NCBI GenBank assembly: GCA_965250115.1
Contig: CBDFNJ010000002.1
Coordinates: 2,356,001 to 2,420,000, forward strand
Direction: 5' to 3'
Origin: CBDFHB01 sp965250115
GTDB lineage: Bacteria; Acidobacteriota; Vicinamibacteria; Marinacidobacterales; SMYC01
Length of the DNA: 64,000 nt
A program made the translations under genes and the position numbers. The notes beneath the pieces were generated by a model that had not been told where the DNA came from, ran no database searches, and worked only from the letters and a program-made list of their open reading frames with translations. Below are positions 26,023 to 33,802 of this stretch, in pieces. Within the stretch, counting starts at the first letter, position 1. Each line of letters starts with the position of its first letter.

Positions 26023-28091
26023 GGTCTTGGAATCTCCTCTGAAGATCTCGATGAGCTCAGCGAGCAGGGCGCGATCTCCCCGAACGCCCGCGAGTAGCCT
26101 TCGTGCATCCAGCGTGTCCTCCGAGAGAGATTTGGCCTTGGAGCTCGCTCCACCGCGCTTTTCGACGAAAATCGTGCGGCGACACGCTCGATCGTATCGA
26201 CGAGCTCATCGGGCCGGATGGGCTTCGAGATGTAGTCGTCCATCCCCGCCTCGAAGCAACGCAGCCGGTCCTCGTTCATCGAGTGGGCCGTGAGAGCGAT
26301 GATCGGTATATGGGCTTTCGTCGCGCGCTCCCGTTCGCGAATCCCCCTCGTAACCTCGATGCCGCTCAATTCGGGCATGCGCACGTCCATGAGCACGATG
26401 TCGAAGCGCGACGGGGCCTGCAGCAGCTCGAGTGCCTTCTGGCCGCTCGCAGCAACCTCGATGGAGTAGCCGTCCTTCTTCAGTACCTGAACGACGAGCT
26501 CACGATTGACGTGATTGTCCTCGGCGATGAGCAGGTGAAGGCCACCCCGCGTCCTCCTTGGCGCGGGCGCGAGCGCCCTCGCGGCGTCCGCCTCCTCGAG
26601 TGCGTCCTTGGTGGAACGTCCAAATCTAGCGGTGAAATGGAAGGTGCTCCCTTGCTTCGGGGCGCTCTCGAGCCAGATTCTGCCCCCCATCATCGAGACG
26701 AGTTGCGAAGAGATGGCGAGGCCGAGTCCGGTTCCGCCGTAGCCCGAGGAGCTGGCCTCCGCCTGTGAAAAGGCCTCGAAGATGGCAGCTTGCTTGTCTT
26801 CGGCGATCCCGATGCCTGAATCTGTGACGGAGACATGCAGGGTTGCCGAGTCGACTTGGATCGTTTCCTTGGCGATATCGACGGAGACGTGACCCTGGTC
26901 AGTGAACTTCAGCGCATTGCCAATCAGGTTGACGAGAATCTGTCGAAGACGACGGGGGTCACCGACCAAGGGATCGGGGAGCTGGTCGTCCACGTGACAA
27001 ATCAGGTCGAGACCTTTCTCTCTCGCCCGCATCTCGAGGATCTTGGCCGTCGCGCCGACGGTCCGCCTCAGAGAAAAGGGGACTTGTTCGACCTCGAGCT
27101 TCCGGGCCTCGATCTTCGAGAAGTCGAGTATGTCGTTGAGCAGACCCATGAGTGATTCGGCGGATTCTTTGGCCGTGGCGAGGTAGTCCCTTTGTTCGGG
27201 GGTCAATTCGGTGGCGAGCGCAAGCTCGGTCATGCCGATCACGGCATTCATCGGGGTTCGAATTTCATGGCTAATGTTGGCGAGGAATTCGCTCTTGGCG
27301 AGGGTGGCGTCCTCGGCTTGACGTTTGGCCTGGTTCAGCTCGTCGACGACCTGCTTCAAACGCGCTGCGTTCTCTTCCTCGTGCCGTTTGGCCGCTTCGA
27401 GGTCGCGGGCGTAGCGTTTCAGGGCTTCTTCCGCGTGGTTGCGATTCGAAAGCTGGAAGAAGCGGTCGAGCTCCTCCTTGACCTGATCCCTCTCAGTCAT
27501 GGCTCGTTCGAGCGCGTGAAGCTTCTTGCGTTCTTCGAGGAGGCTCACGACTTGTCGAGAGAGAGCCTGCAGTAGGGCGGTCTGCTCGTTGGTGATCTCA
27601 CGCGGCTTGCGATCGGCAACGTAGAGCGTGCCGAGGGCGAGACCCGTGCTCGTGACGAGGGGGGCGCCCGCGTAGAAGGCGATGCCGGGCGCTCCGACGA
27701 CGAGGGGATGGTCGTGAAACCTGTCGTCCCGGCGCATATCGGGAACGACCATGACGTCCGGCGAGAGAATGGCATGCGCGCAAAACGATCGCTCTCTTGG
27801 AGTGGCTCGGGCTGTTACTCCCACCGAGGCCTTGATCCACTGTCGATGCTCATCGATGAGGGTAATGACGGCGATGGGGACATCGCAGATGTGGGCCGCG
27901 AGCATCGTCAGATCGTCGAAGCCTTGCTCGGGGGGCGTATCGAGGACAGCGTAGCTCGCGAGCGCCTTGAGGCGCTCGGTCTCGTTCGCGGGAAGAGGTG
28001 CCTTCAATTGTTGAACCACGCGAGAGCTCCAGAAAGCTCCGACGCCCAGCCAAAACGATCCGTGAGGTGCGTCATTTCCAGGAGTATCCAT
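26007..28091 (-). CDS. GAF-domain hybrid sensor histidine kinase (apparent frameshift at the 3 prime end)
   Basis: A 694-residue open frame. Residues 35-190 form a GAF domain of the type found in cyanobacteriochrome-like sensors (RLKALASYAVLDTPPEQGFDDLT), but without a chromophore Cys that I can identify. A coiled coil spans about 185-265, HisKA holds His275 in ANISHEIRTPMN, and the HATPase shows the N-box LVNLIGNALKFT, VTDSGIGIA and GGTGLGLAI. The receiver (about 517-640) has Asp569 in IVLMDVRMPE. The last 40 residues turn into low-complexity Arg/Ser sequence, while the other frame encodes an HPt domain; hence the real protein probably ended with that HPt. No membrane segment, so cytosolic sensing. 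Confidence 0.87.
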   Translation of the reverse strand: MDTPGNDAPHGSFWLGVGAFWSSRVVQQLKAPLPANETERLKALASYAVLDTPPEQGFDDLTMLAAHICDVPIAVITLIDEHRQWIKASVGVTARATPRERSFCAHAILSPDVMVVPDMRRDDRFHDHPLVVGAPGIAFYAGAPLVTSTGLALGTLYVADRKPREITNEQTALLQALSRQVVSLLEERKKLHALERAMTERDQVKEELDRFFQLSNRNHAEEALKRYARDLEAAKRHEEENAARLKQVVDELNQAKRQAEDATLAKSEFLANISHEIRTPMNAVIGMTELALATELTPEQRDYLATAKESAESLMGLLNDILDFSKIEARKLEVEQVPFSLRRTVGATAKILEMRAREKGLDLICHVDDQLPDPLVGDPRRLRQILVNLIGNALKFTDQGHVSVDIAKETIQVDSATLHVSVTDSGIGIAEDKQAAIFEAFSQAEASSSGYGGTGLGLAISSQLVSMMGGRIWLESAPKQGSTFHFTARFGRSTKDALEEADAARALAPAPRRTRGGLHLLIAEDNHVNRELVVQVLKKDGYSIEVAASGQKALELLQAPSRFDIVLMDVRMPELSGIEVTRGIRERERATKAHIPIIALTAHSMNEDRLRCFEAGMDDYISKPIRPDELVDTIERVAARFSSKSAVERAPRPNLSRRTRWMHEGYSRAFGEIAPCSLSSSRSSEEIPRPCWRK

Positions 28092-28220
28092 GAAGGCGTC
28101 CCTCCCGGGAGTAGTGGAACGTAATGTAACGACTACACGGTAGGATGTTCAAGTGCTCTCCGGTGAGCGATTCAGAGGAGAGGACGAGGTCGTGATAAAA
28201 GGTAACGTGGGGAGGCGTGG

Positions 28221-29088
28221 ATGAGCAGAGAGAGCTCACTGACTTTGGATCACATTGCTCTCGTAACACCCGGTCTGGAGGCCTCGAAGCAGGACTACGA
28301 GCGGCTCGGCTTTCAGCTCACTCCGGAGAGCTCGCACAAAGGAAAGGTACCACCCGATGGTCCGGTCGAGATCTGGGGCTCGGGCAACCACTGCGCCATG
28401 TTCCGGCAGGGCTACCTCGAGATCCTCGGGATCACGGACCCGGGTCGTTATCACGAGCACTTTCGCGTCCTGCTCGATCGGTTTCACGGCGTCCGTATGG
28501 TGGCGCTCGGCTGCGAGAGTGCGGAAAAGTTCTACGAGACCAACCGCGAGAAGGTCCCCCAGCTCATCGAGCCCCTCGAGATTGGGCGCGACGTGCCGTA
28601 TGGAAAGGGAACGAAAGAGGGGCTGTTTCGAGTGGTACAACTGGAGGAGGGTGCGTTTCCCGAGGCGGAGCTGCTTTTCATCGGAGCACGCTACTCCGAA
28701 TGTGCTGTGGCAAAAGGACCTCCTCGTTCACCCGAATCGAGTGACCGCGCTCTCGGGAATCACCATTTGTTCCGACGAGCCCGAGGCGACTGCGGAGCGA
28801 TTCGGGCGTCTGACCGGCCGGTCTTGTTCGGAGGCGGAAAGCGGCTATTCCTTTTCGTTGGACGAGGGTGAGGTGCGCATCGCCGCCCCCTCGGAAATCG
28901 CCGAAGTGTACCGGGAGGCGGTCCTGCCCGCGGTGCCTTGCGTGGCTGTCGTCGCTCTGACCGTCTGCGCCCTGGACGAAACGAAGGCCTACCTCGAGGA
29001 GAACGAGATCACGCCACACGAATCTGAGGGCGGTGTGTGGGTGAGGCCCGAGCGCGCCGGCGGCGTCATCCTCGAGTTCAGAGACTAG
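28221..29088 (+). pseudogene. VOC (glyoxalase-like) family protein with a one-base insertion
   Basis: Two frames join into one protein of about 288 residues with two VOC repeats. The first (ATG 28221) begins LTLDHIALVTPGLEASKQDYERLGF and reaches EAELLFI. The second resumes EHATPNVLWQKDLLVHPNRVTAL and goes on to VVALTVCALDETKAYLEENE and VILEFRD. The shift is in the ATCGGAGCAC stretch at 28679-28688, one extra G. The pattern LDHI, NHCAMF and the second HPN region fit the glyoxalase_3-type VOC family, whose members bind a divalent metal; substrate unknown. Both halves are conserved, so the lesion may be recent or artefactual. It ends 2 bp before a REP palindrome. Confidence 0.8.
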
Positions 29089-29090
29089 TT

Positions 29091-29186
29091 GGGGTCAGTC
29101 CTTAACAACTTGACTCAACTGGGTAGATCGGTAACATCGGCGTTACTTTTGGTAACACTAAAGTCAAGTTGTTAAGGACTGACCCC
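29091..29186. repeat. REP/MITE-like palindrome, solitary copy
   Basis: A 96-bp element with perfect 25-bp inverted arms (29091-29115 and 29162-29186) starting GGGGTCAGTCCTTAACAACT. The inner part holds two further GGTAAC/GTTAC-type repeats. The same arms bound the Y1 transposase element at 44545-45686, so this copy is best explained as a non-autonomous relative moved in trans. It lies between the VOC gene and the convergent DUF2007 gene, and its sequence provides the last codons and the stop of DUF2007. Confidence 0.88.
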
Positions 29187-29444
29187 CGGTTCAGGGTCCT
29201 CGTCTTCGGCCAGCGACAGCTCGCCGGCATCCGCGGCCTGGAGCAGCTCTTTGGCGCGGGGGACGTCTTCCTCGGCTGCGTGGATCTCGACGCGACCAAG
29301 GCCATCCAGCGTCAGGCCGTGGGTCTTGCGGAGCGATTCGCCGAAGAACGTGCAGGGGATGCCGTTGGATTCCAGAAACGCCTTGATCTGCTGGGCTTCG
29401 ATCTCGCCGCTCGCGGTGGCGACCAGGGTCGGCTTGTCGTTCAT
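29172..29444 (-). CDS. DUF2007 (putative signal-transducing) protein
   Basis: A 90-residue protein from ATG 29444. TLVATASGEIEAQQIKAFLESNGIPC followed by GRVEIHAAEEDVPRAKELLQAA is the DUF2007 fold, a small ferredoxin-like domain also seen in PII-like proteins; its job is unknown. The final residues GVSP and the TAA come from the REP palindrome at 29091-29186, so the original C-terminus was replaced by insertion. The core domain is complete, and the gene is probably functional. Downstream of the phosphomutase gene on the same strand, 20 bp apart. Confidence 0.8.
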   Translation of the reverse strand: MNDKPTLVATASGEIEAQQIKAFLESNGIPCTFFGESLRKTHGLTLDGLGRVEIHAAEEDVPRAKELLQAADAGELSLAEDEDPEPGVSP

Positions 29445-29464
29445 GGCACCAAGATACCTCATCT

Positions 29465-31114
29465 TCACGCGAGCCCGGCGGCTTCCAAGACGTCGCGCCC
29501 GACTGCCTGTAGGCGCCCGTCAGTTTCCGCCTGGTTCCCCGTCGCCACGACCTCGAGGTAGAACTTGATCTTGGGCTCGGTGCCGCTTGGTCTCGCCGCG
29601 ACGCGGCCGCCGTCCGCTAGGTCGAAGAGCAGCACGTTGCCTTCGACGAGATCGTGGATTTCGCTCACCGTCTCCGTACCGAGGCGGCCGGGACCCACTT
29701 CACGAAGTCGCGTCATCGCACCGGAGGCAGCTTCGGCCGTGATCGAGATCTGCCGGCTCACGAAGTGCCCGTGCCGTTGGCGCAGGAAGGCGAGCGCGTC
29801 GAGCAGCGTTTCGTTTCGCGAGTCGAGACCGGCCGCCATCTCTGCCAGGACGAGACCCGCGCTGATCCCGTCCTTGTCTCGCACCGCCGTGCCCAGGGCG
29901 TAGCCCAGGGCCTCCTCGTAACCGAAGACGAAGCGGCACCCTTCCTCTTTTTCCACGCGCATGGCTTCGTTCTCGATCCACTTGAAACCGGTCAGGGTGT
30001 CCAGATAGCGGACGCCGCGCGCCTCGGCCATTCTCGAGAGCAAGCGAGAAGAGACGACGCTCGAGACGACGAGCGGATTCGGCTCCCGGGTATGGGACAA
30101 AACGTGCTCCGCGAGGAGAGCCCCAATCTCGTTGCCGTTGAGGACCGTGTAGTCTCCTTGCCGTCCACGTACGGCGACGCCGAGGCGGTCTGCGTCCGGG
30201 TCGTTCGCGAGCACGAGGTCGCAGTCGTTCGCCCTCGCCACGTCGAGCGCCAAGTCGAGGGCGCCAGGTTCCTCTGGGTTGGGGAAGGCGACCGTTGAGA
30301 ACTCGGGATCCGGCGTAGCTTGTTCGTCGACGGGGAAGAGATGCCGAAAGCCGCGCCGCCGCATCGCCTCCAGGAACAGAGGCTGGCCGACTCCGTGGAG
30401 GGCCGTGTAAGCGATCCGGATGTCACCGGCGTCGATATCGGGAACCGAGGCGAGCGCGCCGACCGCCCGAAGGTACGTTTCCTTGACGTCGGTGAGCACG
30501 CGGTAGCGACCGACCTCCCGAGGGACCTCCCTCGCCCCCGGAGCGGCTTCGATTCGCTTCGCGATCCCCTCGTCGATGGGAGGCACGATCTGCGCGCCGT
30601 TGCCCCAGTAGACTTTGTAGCCGTTATAGGCGGGCGGATTGTGCGAGGCCGTGATGACGATCCCGGCGGCCGCGCCGACGTGGCCGACCGTGAATGCGAG
30701 CAGCGGGGTCGGCTCGGGCCCGTCGATCCAGTGGACGGGTATGCCGAGGGCGTTCAACGTTGCCGCGGCGTCTTCTTGAAAGACGTCGGAGCGCTTTCGC
30801 CCGTCACGGGCGATGGCGACGCCGCTCGTCGCAACATCAGGCACCTCCTCCAGCAGGTAGGTCCCTAGGCCGTAGGTAACGCGTAGCACGAGGCTGCGGT
30901 TCATCCGGCTCTCGCCGGCACCGAGGACTCCTCGGATGCCGGCGGTTCCGAAGGACAAAGGCCCTACAAAACGCCCTGCGAGCTCCGCCGTCGCGCCGTC
31001 GTCGCCCATCCGCCCCGCAGCGAGCAGCTTCTCGAGCTCCGCGCGATCCGCCGCGTCTACCTCCTGCCGGAGGAACCGCTCGACGCGGGCGAGAAGGCTC
31101 GGACTAAGCGCCAT
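29465..31114 (-). CDS. Phosphoglucomutase/phosphomannomutase family protein
   Basis: A 549-residue alpha-D-phosphohexomutase, the length of the long PgcA-type forms. FGTAGIRGVLGAGESRMN near residue 55 is the conserved N-terminal loop. The catalytic phosphoserine is Ser157 in VITASHNPPAYNGYKVY, the metal loop is LVLANDPDADRLGVAVRG, the sugar-binding loop is VFGYEEALGYALG, and the phosphate-binding loop ARPSGTEPKIKFYLEV ends domain 4. It interconverts hexose 1- and 6-phosphates for glycogen or surface sugar synthesis. All four domains are intact and no frameshift is seen. Confidence 0.92.
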   Translation of the reverse strand: MALSPSLLARVERFLRQEVDAADRAELEKLLAAGRMGDDGATAELAGRFVGPLSFGTAGIRGVLGAGESRMNRSLVLRVTYGLGTYLLEEVPDVATSGVAIARDGRKRSDVFQEDAAATLNALGIPVHWIDGPEPTPLLAFTVGHVGAAAGIVITASHNPPAYNGYKVYWGNGAQIVPPIDEGIAKRIEAAPGAREVPREVGRYRVLTDVKETYLRAVGALASVPDIDAGDIRIAYTALHGVGQPLFLEAMRRRGFRHLFPVDEQATPDPEFSTVAFPNPEEPGALDLALDVARANDCDLVLANDPDADRLGVAVRGRQGDYTVLNGNEIGALLAEHVLSHTREPNPLVVSSVVSSRLLSRMAEARGVRYLDTLTGFKWIENEAMRVEKEEGCRFVFGYEEALGYALGTAVRDKDGISAGLVLAEMAAGLDSRNETLLDALAFLRQRHGHFVSRQISITAEAASGAMTRLREVGPGRLGTETVSEIHDLVEGNVLLFDLADGGRVAARPSGTEPKIKFYLEVVATGNQAETDGRLQAVGRDVLEAAGLA

Positions 31115-31129
31115 CGGGCGGAACGAGGA

Positions 31130-32773
31130 TTAGTGGTCTTCGCTCGTCGTCAGCTGCAGGAACTCCGTCGCTTCACGTATTCCGGGCACGTCAGGACCGG
31201 CGCCCGCCGTGTGCGCCACGGCGTCGTAGTATCGCTGCGCGAGACTCGCGAGCCCGATGCCCTTGGACGCACGCGCCGCGCCGAGGAGCGAGCGAACTCG
31301 GTTCGGAGTTCGGAGCAGAGACCGCTCGAACAGAGCGAGGGCCTCCGCGTGTTTGCCATGCGACAGCACGATCTCTCCCGCGAGCTCGTGCGACGGTTTC
31401 ACGGGGGAGTCGGTGGCATTCTCGCCAGGAGGACCGGACGGCGGCTCCATCGACTCGGCGATCTCCATAGCTTCGTCGAGTGAGGCCAGAGCCTCCTCGG
31501 GCCGGCCCTTGGCCGATACGACCAACCCTTCCATCTCTTTCCACATGACACCGACCTGATTGCGGTCGTCCCCGTCACTCATCTTCGCGTGCAGATCCTT
31601 CAAGCCGCTCGTAGCTTTCTCGGCGGTCGGGAGATCGTCCATGCGCGCGGCGCTCATCCCGCTGGCGAAGAGCACCGCTCCGGCGGTTCGCTCGTCGATC
31701 TGCCCGCTGCCTTGAATCTGCGCCAGAATTCCATCGACGTCCCCGACGTTCCAGCGCTCGGTCTCGACGGTTTGAAGGGCCTCCATGCGCAGGAGCCGTT
31801 CTTTGTCAGCGCGCCTGGCATCGTCCCGCTTGGCGATGGATCTGAGCTCTTCGACTTGTGTCTGGGCGTCATCATAGCGGCCCTGCTGCAGGTAGGCGTA
31901 TTGGAGCCAGTACAGGGAGTGGAAAGAATGCCTTGTGGGGGACAGACCCTTGCGTTTCGCCCAGTCGACCGAAGCTTGATAGGAGGCTTCGTTCGACTTT
32001 GACAAGTAATCCCACATGCCGTGGTGAACGAAGATGTGCGATGGCATATGGAGCGCGTGCACAGCCGCGGGCGCGATCTCCGCGTACTTGCGGGCGGCGT
32101 AGAGCGCTATCGGCGCGTGCACCGGGTCGTCGTAGGCGTGGATGATGTAATGCGCCGCACCCGGGTGGTTCGGGTTCTTTCGAAAAATCTCCTGCGCCCC
32201 GGCCCCGGCCTGCATGTCCTCGCGCAGGCTCGCCGTGCCGCGAATCTTCGTGCGCATCAAGGAGATCGAGTAGAACGCCGCGGCCTCTAGATCCTCCGGA
32301 TACTGCTCGCAGAGTTTTGCCATCGCTTCGGAATAGGCCAAAGCTCTTTCTGCGTTAGATCCCGAGCCGTAGAGGAGCTCGACGGCCTTGAGGTAGCCTC
32401 GCTCACGCTCGTTGGGTGATTTCGAGAGCCTCTCGTCGCGTGTCCTGCCGAGCTTTTGGAGAGCCCGACGGGCGCCCCCGATGTCCTGCTCGCGGGGAGA
32501 GAGATGGTGACCTCCCGTATGGCTCAAGGCTTCGCCCCAGTAGGCGAGGGCGAAGTCGGGATCGATGCGTTGGGCTTCCTGGAACTGCTCTGCCGCATCG
32601 ACCCACGAGAAGCTATGGAGCATGCGGACGCCGTTCAGGAAAGCGTCCTGAGCCTCGGCAGCTCCGGAGTTCGGAAAATCGATTTTTCCGAGGACGGTCT
32701 CCTGCGCCATTGCGCCAGTGGCGATGAAGAGCGACGCCGCAAGCATTGCCAAGAAGAAACGAAATCGACTCAT
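31130..32773 (-). CDS. Secreted TPR-repeat protein
   Basis: A 547-residue protein with a signal peptide (MSRFRFFLAMLAASLFIATGAMA). TPR-like helix pairs run from about residue 45 (AFLNGVRMLHSFSWVDAAEQFQEAQRIDPDFALAYWGEAL) to about 520 (HAEALALFERSLLRTPNRVRSLLGAARA). The middle block HPGAAHYIIHAYDDPVHA and ALHMPSHIFVHHGMW is typical of a family of secreted TPR proteins from Acidobacteriota and other environmental bacteria, but no function is known. Conserved His in that block might bind metal. Downstream gene is the phosphomutase. Confidence 0.82.
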   Translation of the reverse strand: MSRFRFFLAMLAASLFIATGAMAQETVLGKIDFPNSGAAEAQDAFLNGVRMLHSFSWVDAAEQFQEAQRIDPDFALAYWGEALSHTGGHHLSPREQDIGGARRALQKLGRTRDERLSKSPNERERGYLKAVELLYGSGSNAERALAYSEAMAKLCEQYPEDLEAAAFYSISLMRTKIRGTASLREDMQAGAGAQEIFRKNPNHPGAAHYIIHAYDDPVHAPIALYAARKYAEIAPAAVHALHMPSHIFVHHGMWDYLSKSNEASYQASVDWAKRKGLSPTRHSFHSLYWLQYAYLQQGRYDDAQTQVEELRSIAKRDDARRADKERLLRMEALQTVETERWNVGDVDGILAQIQGSGQIDERTAGAVLFASGMSAARMDDLPTAEKATSGLKDLHAKMSDGDDRNQVGVMWKEMEGLVVSAKGRPEEALASLDEAMEIAESMEPPSGPPGENATDSPVKPSHELAGEIVLSHGKHAEALALFERSLLRTPNRVRSLLGAARASKGIGLASLAQRYYDAVAHTAGAGPDVPGIREATEFLQLTTSEDH

Positions 32774-32812
32774 GTTTTGGGCCTCCCTGCACGTTGATTC
32801 TTATCAGATTCC

Positions 32813-33523
32813 CTAGTGCGACAACAAATGAGCCAAAAAGACGAAGGCGACGCCGGCAAGGGAGAGAACTGGAATCCAGGGGGACGCGCTGGCGCTTCGT
32901 GCCCGGGGAATCAGGCGATTGGCGCCGAGGTAGAGAAGCATCCCCGCGAACAAGCTCAAGAGCAGTGCGAGCAGCGACATCGGCAGCACGACGGAAGACT
33001 GCGCCAGAACCCCCGCGACCGGAGCGAGTGCGGTCACGAGGAGCATGACGGTAGTCTGCCGAACGCTGTGCTCTGTGCCGAGCATGATGCCGACGGCGCT
33101 CACGCCATCGGCGAGCTTGTGCATCATCACAGCGATGGCGAGCACCACTCCGGTCTCTTCTCCGGCTTGAAAGCCCTGGCCGATCACGACGCCGTCCAGA
33201 AAGCTGTGAGTCGCGACGCCGATTGCGCCGCCGAGCCCGGCGAGACGGGCCGAGCCCGCCGCGTGCGATCCGAGCTCGAACAGATAGAAGGAGAGAAAGC
33301 CGAGCGCGCAGACGAGCCACAAGAGTGCGGGCGGTAAGGGCGGTTCACTTCTCTCGAAGAGCTCCCGTGCATCCGGGAGCAGGAAGATGACGGCGCTGCC
33401 GATGAGCGCGCCCGAGCAGAACGCGAAGACGACTGCCTTGTGGGAACGGAAGTAGAGCGCGAGGAGGCCACTAGAGAGAGTGACCACGCAGACCAGCAGC
33501 GCGACGTTGGTGATCGTAGTCAC
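32813..33523 (-). CDS. ZIP-family divalent metal transporter
   Basis: A 236-residue, eight-helix protein. The ZIP metal site is visible in helix 4 (ATHSFLDGVVIGQGF) and helix 5 (MMHKLADGVSAVGIML), the HxxxD/G patterns that coordinate Zn2+ or Fe2+. GTG 33523 is favoured because residues from there (MTTITNVALLVCVVTLSSG) form the first helix; a TTG 102 bp upstream would add a poorly hydrophobic leader. No ribosome-binding site is obvious at either, so the start is uncertain. A likely metal uptake role in the inner membrane; no metalloregulator is adjacent. Confidence 0.86.
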   Translation of the reverse strand: MTTITNVALLVCVVTLSSGLLALYFRSHKAVVFAFCSGALIGSAVIFLLPDARELFERSEPPLPPALLWLVCALGFLSFYLFELGSHAAGSARLAGLGGAIGVATHSFLDGVVIGQGFQAGEETGVVLAIAVMMHKLADGVSAVGIMLGTEHSVRQTTVMLLVTALAPVAGVLAQSSVVLPMSLLALLLSLFAGMLLYLGANRLIPRARSASASPWIPVLSLAGVAFVFLAHLLSH

Positions 33524-33582
33524 TAAATCCAAGCGTTCTCGAAACAGGAGCCCGCATTCTAGCAGTTCCTTCAAAAAGTTCC

Positions 33583-33611
33583 TTGACACGGATAGGGCAT
33601 ATGGGTAGGCT
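33583..33611 (+). promoter_or_regulatory. Candidate sigma-70 promoter upstream of the FGly sulfatase
   Basis: TTGACA at 33583-33588, a 17-bp spacer and TAGGCT at 33606-33611. It points at the sulfatase gene beginning at 33803; the long leader contains the imperfect palindrome at 33672-33784. The -35 is perfect, the -10 only fair. Confidence 0.45.
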
Positions 33612-33671
33612 TCCTCCACAGTCAAAAGGCGATCATGGGACGACCACGGCTGGCCCAGGTGCCCGCGCTTG

Positions 33672-33784
33672 TGGAGTGGGGACGGAGATGGGAAGGGTGT
33701 GTGTCCTCCTTTTGAAATAATCCGAGGGGGAAGATCGGGGTGGCACCTCTCTTTCCTCTGGTTGGGAACTCCGTCTCCACCCCA
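33672..33784. repeat. Imperfect inverted-repeat element in the sulfatase leader
   Basis: TGGAGTGGGGACGGAG at 33672-33687 and the complement of TGGGGTGGAGACGGAG at 33769-33784 match at 14 of 16 positions and enclose about 80 bp rich in Gs and Ts. Short palindromic elements with GGGGACGGAG-type ends are common REP-like sequences. Only one copy occurs here, so mobility is not shown. No gene is seen in it. Confidence 0.4.
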
Positions 33785-33802
33785 TCACTCTCCCCTTGAG
33801 CG

